A stretch of 64,000 nt of DNA from Actinacidiphila sp965342175. Its GTDB lineage: Bacteria; Actinomycetota; Actinomycetes; Streptomycetales; Streptomycetaceae. Shown in pieces: positions 17,004-25,470 of the stretch (positions are counted from its first letter, which is position 1; each line of letters begins with the position of its first letter). The DNA is taken from the NCBI RefSeq assembly GCF_965342175.1, contig NZ_CBDRBL010000014.1, forward strand, positions 1 to 64,000, in the 5' to 3' direction. Under the pieces are notes generated by a model. It saw only the letters and a list, made by a program, of their open reading frames with translations, had not been told where the DNA came from and ran no database searches. The translations under genes and the position numbers were made by a program.

Positions 17004-18245
17004 GTGACCGACGCCCGAGAGACCGCAACAGAAGCACTGCCGGCGCCGGTCCCGCTGCTGGACCCGCGCGAGGGAATCCCGCCGGTGACCGCAAGCCCGG
17101 AGGCCCTCGCCGACGTCGTCGCGGCTTTCGCCGCGGGCTCCGGACCTGTCGCCGTCGACGCCGAGCGCGCATCCGGCTACCGCTACGGCCAGCGGGCCTA
17201 TCTGGTCCAGCTGCGCCGCGCCGGGGCAGGGACCGCGCTGATCGACCCCGTCGCCTGTCCGGATCTGTCGGCGCTGAGCGCCGCGCTCGACGGCACGGAG
17301 TGGGTGCTGCACGCCGCCACCCAGGACCTTCCGTGCCTCGACGAGGCGGGCATGCGCCCCACCAGTCTGTTCGACACCGAGCTGGCCGGCCGCCTCGCCG
17401 GCTTCGCCCGGGTCGGGCTGGGGGCGATGGTGGAGAACGTCCTCGGCTACGCCTTGGAGAAGGGGCACTCCGCCGTCGACTGGTCCACCCGCCCGCTGCC
17501 CGAGCCGTGGCTGCGCTACGCGGCGCTCGACGTCGAGCTCCTGGTGGACCTGCGCGACGCGCTGGAGGAGGAACTGCGCGCGCAAGGCAAGCTGGAATGG
17601 GCGTTGCAGGAGTTCGCGGCCATCGCCGCGGCGCCGCCGCCCCCGCCCCGGGTCGACCCCTGGCGCCGCACCTCCGGCATGCACAAGGTGCGCCGGCGCC
17701 GCCAGTTGGCGGTCGTGCGCGAGCTGTGGAACCTACGGGACCGCATCGCCCGCGAGCGGGACGTCTCCCCGGGCCGGGTCCTCACCGACGCGGCGATCGT
17801 CACCGCGTCGCTGGAGGCCACCCCCAACGCGCACGCGCTCGCCGCGCTCCCCGGGTTCGGGCACCGCATGGGGCGGCGCCAGCTGGAGCAGTGGCAGGCC
17901 GCGATCGACCACGCCCGGAGCCTCCCCGAGCGGGACCTGCCGCAGCCCGGCCCCGCCTACGCCGGCCCGCCGCCGCCGCGCGCCTGGGCCGACAAGGACC
18001 CGGCCGCGGCCGCACGGCTCTCCGCGGCACGGGCGGCGGTCTCGGCACTGGCGGAGCAGCTGAACCTCCCTCAGGAGAACCTGGTCACCCCGGACACGGT
18101 CCGCCGCCTGTGCTGGGCGCCCCCGCGCGATCACGGCCCCGAGTCCGTCGCGGCCTTCCTCCAGGAGGCCGGCGCGCGTCCGTGGCAGGTCGAGCTCACG
18201 ACGCCGATCCTCACGGCGGCACTGGCGGCGGCGCCCTCCGCGTAA
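17004..18245 (+). CDS. rnd: Ribonuclease D family 3'-5' exonuclease
   Basis: A 413-residue DEDD exonuclease. The DxE motif is in VAVDAERASGYRYG (about residues 50-63). The second aspartate motif is in LHAATQDLPCL, with DTELAGRLAG following, and the last is in RYAALDVELLVDLRDALEEE. An HRDC domain follows at about 215-290 (RRQLAVVRELWNLRDRIARE ... ALAALPGFG), then a streptomycete C-terminal extension. It probably trims structured RNAs such as tRNA precursors. GTG 17004 lies just after the whiI terminator. Confidence 0.92.
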   Translation: MTDARETATEALPAPVPLLDPREGIPPVTASPEALADVVAAFAAGSGPVAVDAERASGYRYGQRAYLVQLRRAGAGTALIDPVACPDLSALSAALDGTEWVLHAATQDLPCLDEAGMRPTSLFDTELAGRLAGFARVGLGAMVENVLGYALEKGHSAVDWSTRPLPEPWLRYAALDVELLVDLRDALEEELRAQGKLEWALQEFAAIAAAPPPPPRVDPWRRTSGMHKVRRRRQLAVVRELWNLRDRIARERDVSPGRVLTDAAIVTASLEATPNAHALAALPGFGHRMGRRQLEQWQAAIDHARSLPERDLPQPGPAYAGPPPPRAWADKDPAAAARLSAARAAVSALAEQLNLPQENLVTPDTVRRLCWAPPRDHGPESVAAFLQEAGARPWQVELTTPILTAALAAAPSA

Positions 18246-18881
18246 CCCGGAGGGTGCCCCCTGCGGCCGGGGCTGCCCCCCCACCCGGGCGGTCAGTGAC
18301 CGCCTCGCGCGGTCGTTGCGGGTCGGGGCCGCGCCGGGGTACGCCCCGGGCCTTCGGCCGGGGCGCCCCCACCTCGGCGCGCCGGCGGCGCCGCCCCACG
18401 ACGTTCGGCCCCGGCACCCGACCGCTCGTCGCCTGCCGGGGCACCACCCGCCACACCCCCTCGTGCCATGGGGGTTCGGAGACGGTCCGGGGTCGCCCGA
18501 AGTGCCTTGCCGACTCTCTACCGGCCATCATGCGACCACACAACGGGAGGGGTGTGGAAACGGTGGTCGCAGGTTGTCGACCAGCCGGGTCTCTGAAGGC
18601 GTTTTCGAAGGCTCGGGGCCCTTACGGCGGCCCTGCCCGGCGATCTCCGGCTAGCGACGGGTTTCTTGGCTTTGTCCACGAGAACGGGAGTTGTCTGTCG
18701 ATGAGCGCGGGAGGCACCCCGAAGGCGGCCAGTCGATGCTCACCAATTCGGGAGGCACCCGCCGCTGACCTGATGGGTACATGTACCCCGGACTCCAGGC
18801 GCCGAGCGTTGTGAACCGTGCTGCCGAGATCGTCACCAGCTACAACCAGGCTGGCGACTGCGGCCGCAGGCGGGCCCCTGC
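18246..18881. other. 636-bp intergenic region with no convincing gene
   Basis: Lies between RNase D and the 3' end of the DUF4241 gene (tail to tail). It holds a GC-rich imperfect hairpin at about 18342-18365 (GCCCCGGGCCTTCGGCCGGG) that may terminate rnd. This hairpin is nearly repeated in inverse orientation at 20508-20531. Open frames here carry no domain signature. The right half (18540-18880) has lower GC and no identifiable content. Confidence 0.5.
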
Positions 18882-20186
18882 CTACACGGCCGCATCGGTG
18901 GGGGTTCCGTCCCGCTCCGGGAGCAGCTCGGGCATCCCCTCCACCAGCACCACGACACCGATTACCTCACCGGCCTCGGAACGGCCGACCCACACCGGGT
19001 AGGTACCGTCCCCGGTCGTCGCGAAGGACATGAGCTCGCCGCCGGAAGCCTCGTCCCAGGTGCGCAGCGTGAACATGGAGCCGTCGTCGATGTCCTCGTA
19101 CCCGTCCAGGTCCGACTCCCCCCGGATCAGCCCCCGCTCGAAGAGTGCGATGAGCGGCTCCCAGGCCCCGGCGTCGGCGAAGCAGCCGGTGGCGCCGTCG
19201 GTGTCGAAGCCGACTATCTGCTGCTCGATGAACAGCCGCGGATCGTCATCCGGGCCGAGGGCCATCTCCCAGGTCGCTGCGGGGGTCTCGCTGACGAGCA
19301 GGCGGACGGCCGTGGGATCCGTAGTCGTGACCTCGGCGTCCCGCCACTCGCAGTGGTAGCTGAAGCGGACCCGCGCCTCGTCGAGTACGTACTCCCCGGG
19401 CGGGACGGGGACCGTAATGCGCGGCCCGTCGCCGTGGTCGAGGTCCGGGCCGGAGACGGCCAGCAGCCCGCTGGGTACGCGCAGGGTGCCGACCCGGCGC
19501 GGCTCCACGACGGTCATCTCGGGGTGGTACCCGTCGGTCACGCGCACCCCGGGCCGGAACAACTCGTTGATCGGCCCGGGCTGCGCGGGGCGTGGCGGAC
19601 GCCAGCAGGTAGCGGGGGCGTCTCCGCCACCTGGCTCGGCTGCCTCGGCCACCTCAGCCGCCTCGAAGGCCGGCGGCTCAATGAGCCCGTGTACCTGGGC
19701 CGAGAGCAGCGGCCACTCCCCGAAGGCGGGGCGGTCCATCCAGCGCTCGGCGTCCAGGAGTCCGGGCGAGGTGGCGGAGGAGCCCCCGCCCTGCCCCTGC
19801 CGCTCCTCCGTCCGTCGGCCCCTCCCGTCCGGGAAGAGGTCCACGGCGATGCGTGGGCACGCGTTGTCGAACTCCGCCATCTCTGGGCCTGTGTAGTACC
19901 AGCCGACAGAGTACCGGCGCAGCAGCCGCGACGGATCGTCCAGCAGCCGCATGTCCAGGTCGTAGGTGCGGCGGCCCTGGGCGTCGTAGACCCACAGCCC
20001 GACGTAGTGGTCCCGCCAGGAGACGAGCCGGACTTCCAGCGGAACCTCCCGGTCCGGCTCCCGGTACACCACCACGTACGGAAGCCCGGCGGCATCCCGC
20101 TCCCGGGCCTCCTCGGCGGATATCGGCCGCCAGGGCGCACAAGCCTCCAGGTTCCACGCCTGCGCGTACCCCACCTCGACGACCAT
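18882..20186 (-). CDS. DUF4241 domain-containing protein
   Basis: About 434 residues, cytoplasmic. The N-terminal 190 residues (MVVEVGYAQAWNLEAC..., with YVGLWVYDAQGRRTYDLDM) are unrecognised. The C-terminal 210 residues match DUF4241: PSGLLAVSGPDLDHGDG, VPVPPGEYVLDEARV, ATGCFADAGAWEPLIALF and the closing GDGTYPVWVGRSEAGEVIG. The ATG at 20186 has GGAAG 9 bp upstream and is preferred to the longer open frame. DUF4241 proteins sometimes accompany polymorphic-toxin immunity clusters. No partner gene is next to it, and the flanking gene-poor DNA suggests an inserted gene. Confidence 0.75.
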   Translation of the reverse strand: MVVEVGYAQAWNLEACAPWRPISAEEARERDAAGLPYVVVYREPDREVPLEVRLVSWRDHYVGLWVYDAQGRRTYDLDMRLLDDPSRLLRRYSVGWYYTGPEMAEFDNACPRIAVDLFPDGRGRRTEERQGQGGGSSATSPGLLDAERWMDRPAFGEWPLLSAQVHGLIEPPAFEAAEVAEAAEPGGGDAPATCWRPPRPAQPGPINELFRPGVRVTDGYHPEMTVVEPRRVGTLRVPSGLLAVSGPDLDHGDGPRITVPVPPGEYVLDEARVRFSYHCEWRDAEVTTTDPTAVRLLVSETPAATWEMALGPDDDPRLFIEQQIVGFDTDGATGCFADAGAWEPLIALFERGLIRGESDLDGYEDIDDGSMFTLRTWDEASGGELMSFATTGDGTYPVWVGRSEAGEVIGVVVLVEGMPELLPERDGTPTDAAV

Positions 20187-20723
20187 TGCCGCTCCGCTTC
20201 CTGCAACCTGCCTTGGTTCTGTGCCGAGCTGCAAGGTAGCCGCTGCCTGTGAGAACGGCCCCACTGGGCGGGCGGCGGGCCAGCTCCGGCGCCCAGACGG
20301 TCGTGCCGGTGATCCGGTCCATGACCCGCTCAGCGAGTGGCTTGCCAGCGTGATCCGTTGAGCCGCCAGCACCACTCTGTCATGGACGGCTCAGACACGG
20401 GCGTTCGGCCTAACGAAATGGCCAGGTGCGAAGCAACGGGGTCACCGTCAGAGCGTGGCGGCTGCTTCGCACCGTGGATCCGGGACAGGAGACCGGGGCC
20501 GGGTAGGGGGCGCCCCGGCCGGAGGCCGGGGTAGGGGGTGAGGCGGAAGAGCGGGGAACACATCCAACAGCACGAACGGCCGCACGCGAGAACCCCGGGG
20601 GCGACCGAACGTGTGACGCCGCGCACCCGCACTGGGCACATCGGTTACCCACGAGTAGCATGGTGCGCGGAGCCGCCATTTCCTGCCCGCGGCAAGCGAA
20701 CCCGCACCTTGAGGAGAGCCAAC
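20187..20723. promoter_or_regulatory. Intergenic region carrying the fadAB promoter
   Basis: 537 bp with no gene. A hairpin CCCCGGCC-GGA-GGCCGGGG lies at 20513-20531. A probable -10 hexamer TAGCAT lies at 20656-20661, about 62 bp before the fadA GTG; a clear -35 is not visible. The sequence before it, CGGTTACCCACGAG, is a typical leader context of streptomycete fatty-acid degradation genes, but I cannot name the regulator. Confidence 0.45.
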
Positions 20724-21944
20724 GTGCCTCGTACCGCTAGGGACGTCGTCTTCGTCGACGGCGTCCGCACCCCGTTCGGCAAGGCGGGCCCGAAGGGCAT
20801 CTACCACGAGACCCGTGCCGACGACCTGGTCATCAAGTCCATCCGGGAGCTGCTGCGGCGCAACCCGTCGCTCCCCCCGGAGCGCATCGACGAGGTCGCC
20901 GTCGCCGCCACCACCCAGATCGGCGACCAGGGGCTGACCCTGGGCCGTACGGCCGCGATCCTGGCGGGACTTCCCACGTCGGTGCCCGGTTTCTCCATCG
21001 ACCGCATGTGCGCGGGCGCGATGACCGCGGTCACCAGCGTCGCCGGCGGCATCGCCTTCGGCGCGTACGACCTGGCGCTCGCGGGCGGCGTGGAGCACAT
21101 GGGCCGGCACCCGATGGGCGAGGGCGTGGACCCGAACCCGCGCTTCGTGTCCGAGAAACTGGTCGACGAGTCCGCCCTGTTCATGGGGATGACGGCGGAG
21201 AACCTGCACGACCGCTTCCCGCACCTGACCAGGCGGCGGGCCGACGAGTACGCCGTCCGCAGCCAGGAGAAGGCGGCGAAGGCGTACGCCGACGGCACGA
21301 TCCAGCAGGACCTGGTGCCCGTCTCGGTGCGCCGCACCTCCCCCGAGGCCGGAGAGACCGGCTGGGGCCTGGCCACCGCGGACGAGCCGATGCGCCCGGG
21401 TACCACGCTGGAGGGCCTGGCGGCCCTCAAGACCCCGTTCCGCGCCCACGGGCGGGTCACCGCGGGCAACTCGGCGGGCCTCAACGACGGCGCCACCGCC
21501 TCCCTCATCGCGGCCGAGGACGTCGCCGAGGAGCTGGGCCTGCCGGTGCGGATGCGGCTGGTCTCGTACTCCTTCGTGGGCGTCGAACCCGAGGTCATGG
21601 GCTTCGGCCCCATCCCGGCGACCGAGAAGGCGCTCGCCAAGGCGGGCCTGTCCATCTCCGACGTCGGCCTGTTCGAGATCAACGAGGCCTTCGCCGTGCA
21701 GGTGCTGGCCTTCCTGGACCACTACGGCATCGCCGACGACGACCCGCGCGTGAACCAGTACGGCGGCGCCATCGCCTTCGGCCACCCGCTGGCATCCTCC
21801 GGCGTGCGCCTGATGACGCAGCTGGCCCGTCAGTTCGAGCAGCAGCCGCACGTCCGCTACGGCCTGACCACCATGTGCGTCGGCTTCGGTATGGGCGGCA
21901 CCGTGATCTGGGAGAACCCGCACTTCGACGGAGGCAGCAAGTGA
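20724..21944 (+). CDS. fadA: Acetyl-CoA C-acyltransferase (thiolase) FadA
   Basis: Thiolase of fatty acid beta-oxidation that cleaves 3-ketoacyl-CoA to acetyl-CoA. It is 406 residues with all thiolase active-site elements: nucleophilic cysteine in SIDRMCAGAMTAV, ENLHDRFPHLTR, NEAFAVQVLA, GGAIAFGHPLASSG (catalytic histidine) and TMCVGFGMGG (second cysteine). GTG 20724 has GAGGAG 8 bp upstream. Its stop overlaps the fadB start (GTGA), so the two enzymes are translationally coupled subunits of one complex. Confidence 0.96.
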   Translation: MPRTARDVVFVDGVRTPFGKAGPKGIYHETRADDLVIKSIRELLRRNPSLPPERIDEVAVAATTQIGDQGLTLGRTAAILAGLPTSVPGFSIDRMCAGAMTAVTSVAGGIAFGAYDLALAGGVEHMGRHPMGEGVDPNPRFVSEKLVDESALFMGMTAENLHDRFPHLTRRRADEYAVRSQEKAAKAYADGTIQQDLVPVSVRRTSPEAGETGWGLATADEPMRPGTTLEGLAALKTPFRAHGRVTAGNSAGLNDGATASLIAAEDVAEELGLPVRMRLVSYSFVGVEPEVMGFGPIPATEKALAKAGLSISDVGLFEINEAFAVQVLAFLDHYGIADDDPRVNQYGGAIAFGHPLASSGVRLMTQLARQFEQQPHVRYGLTTMCVGFGMGGTVIWENPHFDGGSK

Positions 21945-24070
21945 CCACCACCGCCGAGCTCCTCAAGGGAGCGGCCGAGCTCTTCCCGGACGAGGTCGTG
22001 ACGCAGGCGCACGTGCGCCACCTCGACCTTCCGCTGGGCGCCGGGCGCTTCGCGCTCATCACCCTGGACAACGGCCTGGACCACACCAAGCCGACCACCT
22101 TCGGCCCGCAGTCGCTGGCGAACCTCAACACCGCCCTCGACCAGGTCGAGAAGGAGGCCGCGGACGGCGCCGTCGTCGGCGTCGGCATCACCGGCAAGCC
22201 GTTCATCTTCGCGGTCGGCGCCGACCTCAAGGGCATCGAGCTGCTGAAGCGCCGTGACGACGCGCTGGCCATCGGCAGGGGCGGCCACGACGTCTTCCGC
22301 CGTCTGCGGTCGCTCGGGGTCCCGACCTTCGCGTACTACAACGGCGCGGCCATGGGCGGCGGCGTCGAGGTCGGGCTGCACTGCACGTACCGCACCGTCT
22401 CGTCGGCGATCCCGGCGTTCTCGCTTCCCGAGGTCTTCCTGGGCCTGGTCCCCGGCTGGGGCGGCTGCACCCTGCTGCCGAACCTCATCGGCGCCGAGCG
22501 CGCGGTGAGCGTCATCATCGAGAACTCGCTCAACCAGAACAGGCAGTTGAAGGGCGGCCAGGTCTACGACCTCGGGATCGCCGACGCCCTGTTCGACGGC
22601 GCGGACTTCCTCGAGCAGTCGCTCTCGTGGACCGCAGCCGTCCTCAAGGGCCAGATCCAGGTCGTCCGCCCCGACATGGACCGCGGGGCGGCGTGGGACG
22701 AGGCCGTCGCCAAGGGCCGCGCCTTCGCCGACTCCAAGGTGCACCGCGCCGCTCCGGCGGCGTACCGGGCGCTGGACATCATCGCCGCCGCCAAGGACGG
22801 CGACCTGTCGGCCGGCTTCGCCGCCGAGGACGAGGCGCTGGCGGACCTCATGATGGGCGGTGAGCTGCGCGCCGGTGTCTACGCCTTCAACCTGGTGCAG
22901 AAGCGCGCCAAGCGCCCGGCCGGCGCGCCGGACAAGAGCCTGGCGCGTCCGGTCACGAAGGTGGGCGTGGTCGGCGCCGGTCTGATGGCCTCGCAGCTCG
23001 CGCTGCTCTTCGCGCGCCGTCTGGAGGTGCCGGTGGTGCTCACCGACATCGACCAGGAGCGGGTGGACAAGGGCGTCGGCTATGTCCACGGCGAGATCGA
23101 CAAGCTGCTCCTCAAGGGCCGCGTCAACCGCGACAAGGCGAACCGTCTGAAGGGCCTGGTCTCCGGCTCGCTCGACAAGGACGCCGCCTTCGGCGACGCG
23201 GACTTCGTCATCGAGGCGGTCTTCGAGGAGATCGGCGTCAAGCAGCAGGTCTTCGCCGAAGTCGAGGCGGTGGTGAAGCCGGAGACGATCCTGGCCACCA
23301 ACACCTCCTCCCTCTCGGTCAGCGAGATGGCCTCCAAGCTGGAGCACCCGGAGCGGGTCGTCGGCTTCCACTTCTTCAACCCGGTGGCGGTGCTGCCGCT
23401 GCTGGAGATCGTGCGCGGCGCGGAGACCGACGACGCGGCGCTGGCCACCGCGTTCGCCGTGGCGAAGAAGTTGAAGAAGACCGCGGTGCTGACCAAGGAC
23501 GCCCCCGCGTTCGTGGTCAACCGCATCCTCACCCGCTTCATGGGCGAGATCCAGAACATCATCGACGACGGCACCCCGATCGAGACCGCCGAGAAGGCCA
23601 TCGAGCCGCTCGGCCTGCCGATGTCCCCGCTGGTGCTGCTGGAACTGGTCGGCCCGGCGATCGGTCTGCACGTCTCCCAGACGCTGCACGCCGCCTTCCC
23701 GGACCGCTTCACGGTCTCCCCGAACCTCGCGGCCGTCGTCGAGGCGGGCAAGCGCGGCTTCTACGTCTACGATTCCGGCACACCGGAACTGGACCCCGAG
23801 GTCGCCGCGCTCCTGGTGCAGGGCGACACCGTCCTGACGGAGCAGCAGGTGCGCGACCGCGTCCTGGACGCGGTGACGCGGGAGATCGGCATCATGCTGG
23901 AGGACGGCGTCGTCGCCGAGGCGCAGGACATCGACCTCAGCCTGATCACCGGTGCGGGCTGGCCCTTCCACCTGGGCGGCATCACGCCGTACCTGGACCG
24001 CGAGGGCGTCTCGGAGCGGGTGAACGGCAAGCGGTTCCTGCCTCCGGGCATGGCGAGCGTGCCGGCGTGA
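21941..24070 (+). CDS. fadB: Fatty oxidation complex alpha subunit FadB (enoyl-CoA hydratase / 3-hydroxyacyl-CoA dehydrogenase)
   Basis: A 709-residue bifunctional enzyme. The N-terminal crotonase domain (about 1-300) has the oxyanion-hole segments KPFIFAVGADLKGIE and YYNGAAMGGGVEV and the catalytic region PEVFLGLVPGWGG. The C-terminal half is a 3-hydroxyacyl-CoA dehydrogenase, with NAD loop VGVVGAGLMASQLALLFA, TNTSSLSVSEMA, FHFFNPVAVLPLLEIV (catalytic histidine) and AFVVNRILTRFMGE. GTG 21941 overlaps the fadA stop by 4 bp. Confidence 0.96.
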   Translation: MTTTAELLKGAAELFPDEVVTQAHVRHLDLPLGAGRFALITLDNGLDHTKPTTFGPQSLANLNTALDQVEKEAADGAVVGVGITGKPFIFAVGADLKGIELLKRRDDALAIGRGGHDVFRRLRSLGVPTFAYYNGAAMGGGVEVGLHCTYRTVSSAIPAFSLPEVFLGLVPGWGGCTLLPNLIGAERAVSVIIENSLNQNRQLKGGQVYDLGIADALFDGADFLEQSLSWTAAVLKGQIQVVRPDMDRGAAWDEAVAKGRAFADSKVHRAAPAAYRALDIIAAAKDGDLSAGFAAEDEALADLMMGGELRAGVYAFNLVQKRAKRPAGAPDKSLARPVTKVGVVGAGLMASQLALLFARRLEVPVVLTDIDQERVDKGVGYVHGEIDKLLLKGRVNRDKANRLKGLVSGSLDKDAAFGDADFVIEAVFEEIGVKQQVFAEVEAVVKPETILATNTSSLSVSEMASKLEHPERVVGFHFFNPVAVLPLLEIVRGAETDDAALATAFAVAKKLKKTAVLTKDAPAFVVNRILTRFMGEIQNIIDDGTPIETAEKAIEPLGLPMSPLVLLELVGPAIGLHVSQTLHAAFPDRFTVSPNLAAVVEAGKRGFYVYDSGTPELDPEVAALLVQGDTVLTEQQVRDRVLDAVTREIGIMLEDGVVAEAQDIDLSLITGAGWPFHLGGITPYLDREGVSERVNGKRFLPPGMASVPA

Positions 24071-24097
24071 CGCCGACTGCCGCAGTGCTGTGAAGGG

Positions 24098-24132
24098 AGG
24101 GCCGTACGGAGGAAGTGATCCCGTACGGCCCT
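24098..24132. terminator. Terminator after fadB
   Basis: A 12-bp perfect stem (AGGGCCGTACGG / CCGTACGGCCCT) with an 11-nt loop, 28 bp after the fadB stop and before the convergent gene ending at 24152. Confidence 0.8.
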
Positions 24133-24151
24133 CGCTGGCGTTCAGGGTGCG

Positions 24152-25363
24152 TCACCCCGTGAAGCGGGCGACTCCGTCGTGCAGCTCACGGTCCGTGGGC
24201 GCTGGGAACACGGACGCCGCCGGCTCCTGCGTGACGGAGATGGCGACCTGGGTCCGTGCGGACTCGTAGCCCCGGGCGTCCACGGCGAAGACCTTGACCA
24301 GGTGCGTGCCCTCGCTCCACGGCCGGTCGGGTTCCCACGACCACGTGCCCTCGGTGCCGACCGCACCCGAGCCCAGGTACCGGCCGTTCTCCCACAGGCT
24401 GACACGGACGGCGCCGGGGGCGGTCCCCGAGATCCGCACGGCGCCTGCGGGCACCTGCCGGCCGTCGACCGGAGTCACGACGACCGGCGCCGCGATCGCC
24501 TGGCCCTGCCGAACCGATGTGGCCTCGAGGTAGGAGTCGATCGCGGACCTGTCGCGGCGGGGCTCCTCGAATCCGTTCTGCACGAATCCGATGCGCGGGG
24601 CGATCCCGTCGACCAGGAGGTGGGCGATTCCCATGAGAGGAGGGACGTTCCGCCTGGTCACTTCCGTGTGATCGGCGATGAGCGGGGAGTCGCTGTAGAT
24701 GAAGTTGACGTTCTCGTAGTCCTGGAACAGGTCGAGGAAGGGGGCGATCTGCTCCTCGTACTGCGCGTCCTGCCGGGAGGAGAGCAGGTAGAGGTTGGCA
24801 CCGCGGTTGGCGCCGGCGCGAACGAGGTTGGGAAGGGCGGAGTCGAGGATCCGCACGTTCTGCTCCGACACCTCACCCATCATGAACCGGGCGACCTTCG
24901 GGTGGTACCGCTCCACGTAGGAGCCGACCAGGAACTGCGGCACCATGGACACGACGTTCCGGAATCCGTATTTCAGACCGAAGTAGAGGGCCGCGCTCCC
25001 GCCCTTCGAGCCACCCCACAAGGTGCACTGGTCCGGTGTCAGGTCAAGTGCCTCCATCACCTTCCACACCAGGGTGGCCACGGACTGCTCCAGCCCGAAA
25101 TCCATGCCCTTGCAGAGGTAGTAGCTGTTCATCCCCTCGAACCGGTCGCGAATCCACAGGATGTTCGCGCGCAGCCCGTCGAAGACCCCGTTGGACCAGC
25201 CGTAGTCGAGCGGTGCCGAGAAGTTCGCGAACACCACCACCAGGTGGCGGTTCCCGTTCTTCGCGTGAGCGAACCGGTACTCGACGGGGAACGCCCCGGA
25301 GGCTTCGATGCCTCTGAACGTAGGACGTCCTCCCGATGCTTCCTTCGCCATGCGCGAGATCAT
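24152..25363 (-). CDS. Asp2-like alpha/beta hydrolase with C-terminal Ig-like domain
   Basis: About 403 residues. The N-terminal 300 resemble the accessory Sec system Asp2/serine-hydrolase family. It has HLVVVFANFSAPLDYGW, YYLCKGMDFGLEQSVATLVW and a nucleophile elbow CTLWGGSKGGSAALYFGLKY, with later aspartate/histidine candidates in SDSPLIADHTEV. Residues about 310-390 form a single bacterial Ig-like domain. No signal peptide is seen. Two ATGs, 25363 and 25351, share one GGGAG site and the choice is unsure. It lies 107 bp downstream of the GT2-TagF fusion gene on the same strand. In Gram-positives such hydrolases often accompany surface glycopolymer genes, so it may act on wall polymer or its precursors. 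Confidence 0.7.
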   Translation of the reverse strand: MISRMAKEASGGRPTFRGIEASGAFPVEYRFAHAKNGNRHLVVVFANFSAPLDYGWSNGVFDGLRANILWIRDRFEGMNSYYLCKGMDFGLEQSVATLVWKVMEALDLTPDQCTLWGGSKGGSAALYFGLKYGFRNVVSMVPQFLVGSYVERYHPKVARFMMGEVSEQNVRILDSALPNLVRAGANRGANLYLLSSRQDAQYEEQIAPFLDLFQDYENVNFIYSDSPLIADHTEVTRRNVPPLMGIAHLLVDGIAPRIGFVQNGFEEPRRDRSAIDSYLEATSVRQGQAIAAPVVVTPVDGRQVPAGAVRISGTAPGAVRVSLWENGRYLGSGAVGTEGTWSWEPDRPWSEGTHLVKVFAVDARGYESARTQVAISVTQEPAASVFPAPTDRELHDGVARFTG

Positions 25364-25470
25364 TCTCCCTGGATCAACGACGCGACACGAGACGTCCCGC
25401 GCACGGTCGGTGAGGCGGAACCGTGCCGGGGGGCACGCCCCTCGGGGGTTCCGTCCGTCGTTCGGCGGGG

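Noticed and set aside
21008..21940. Upstream extension of the fadB frame across fadA
   Set aside because: The extension reads fadA out of frame as Arg/Gly-rich sequence; the GTG at 21941 overlapping the fadA stop is the real start.
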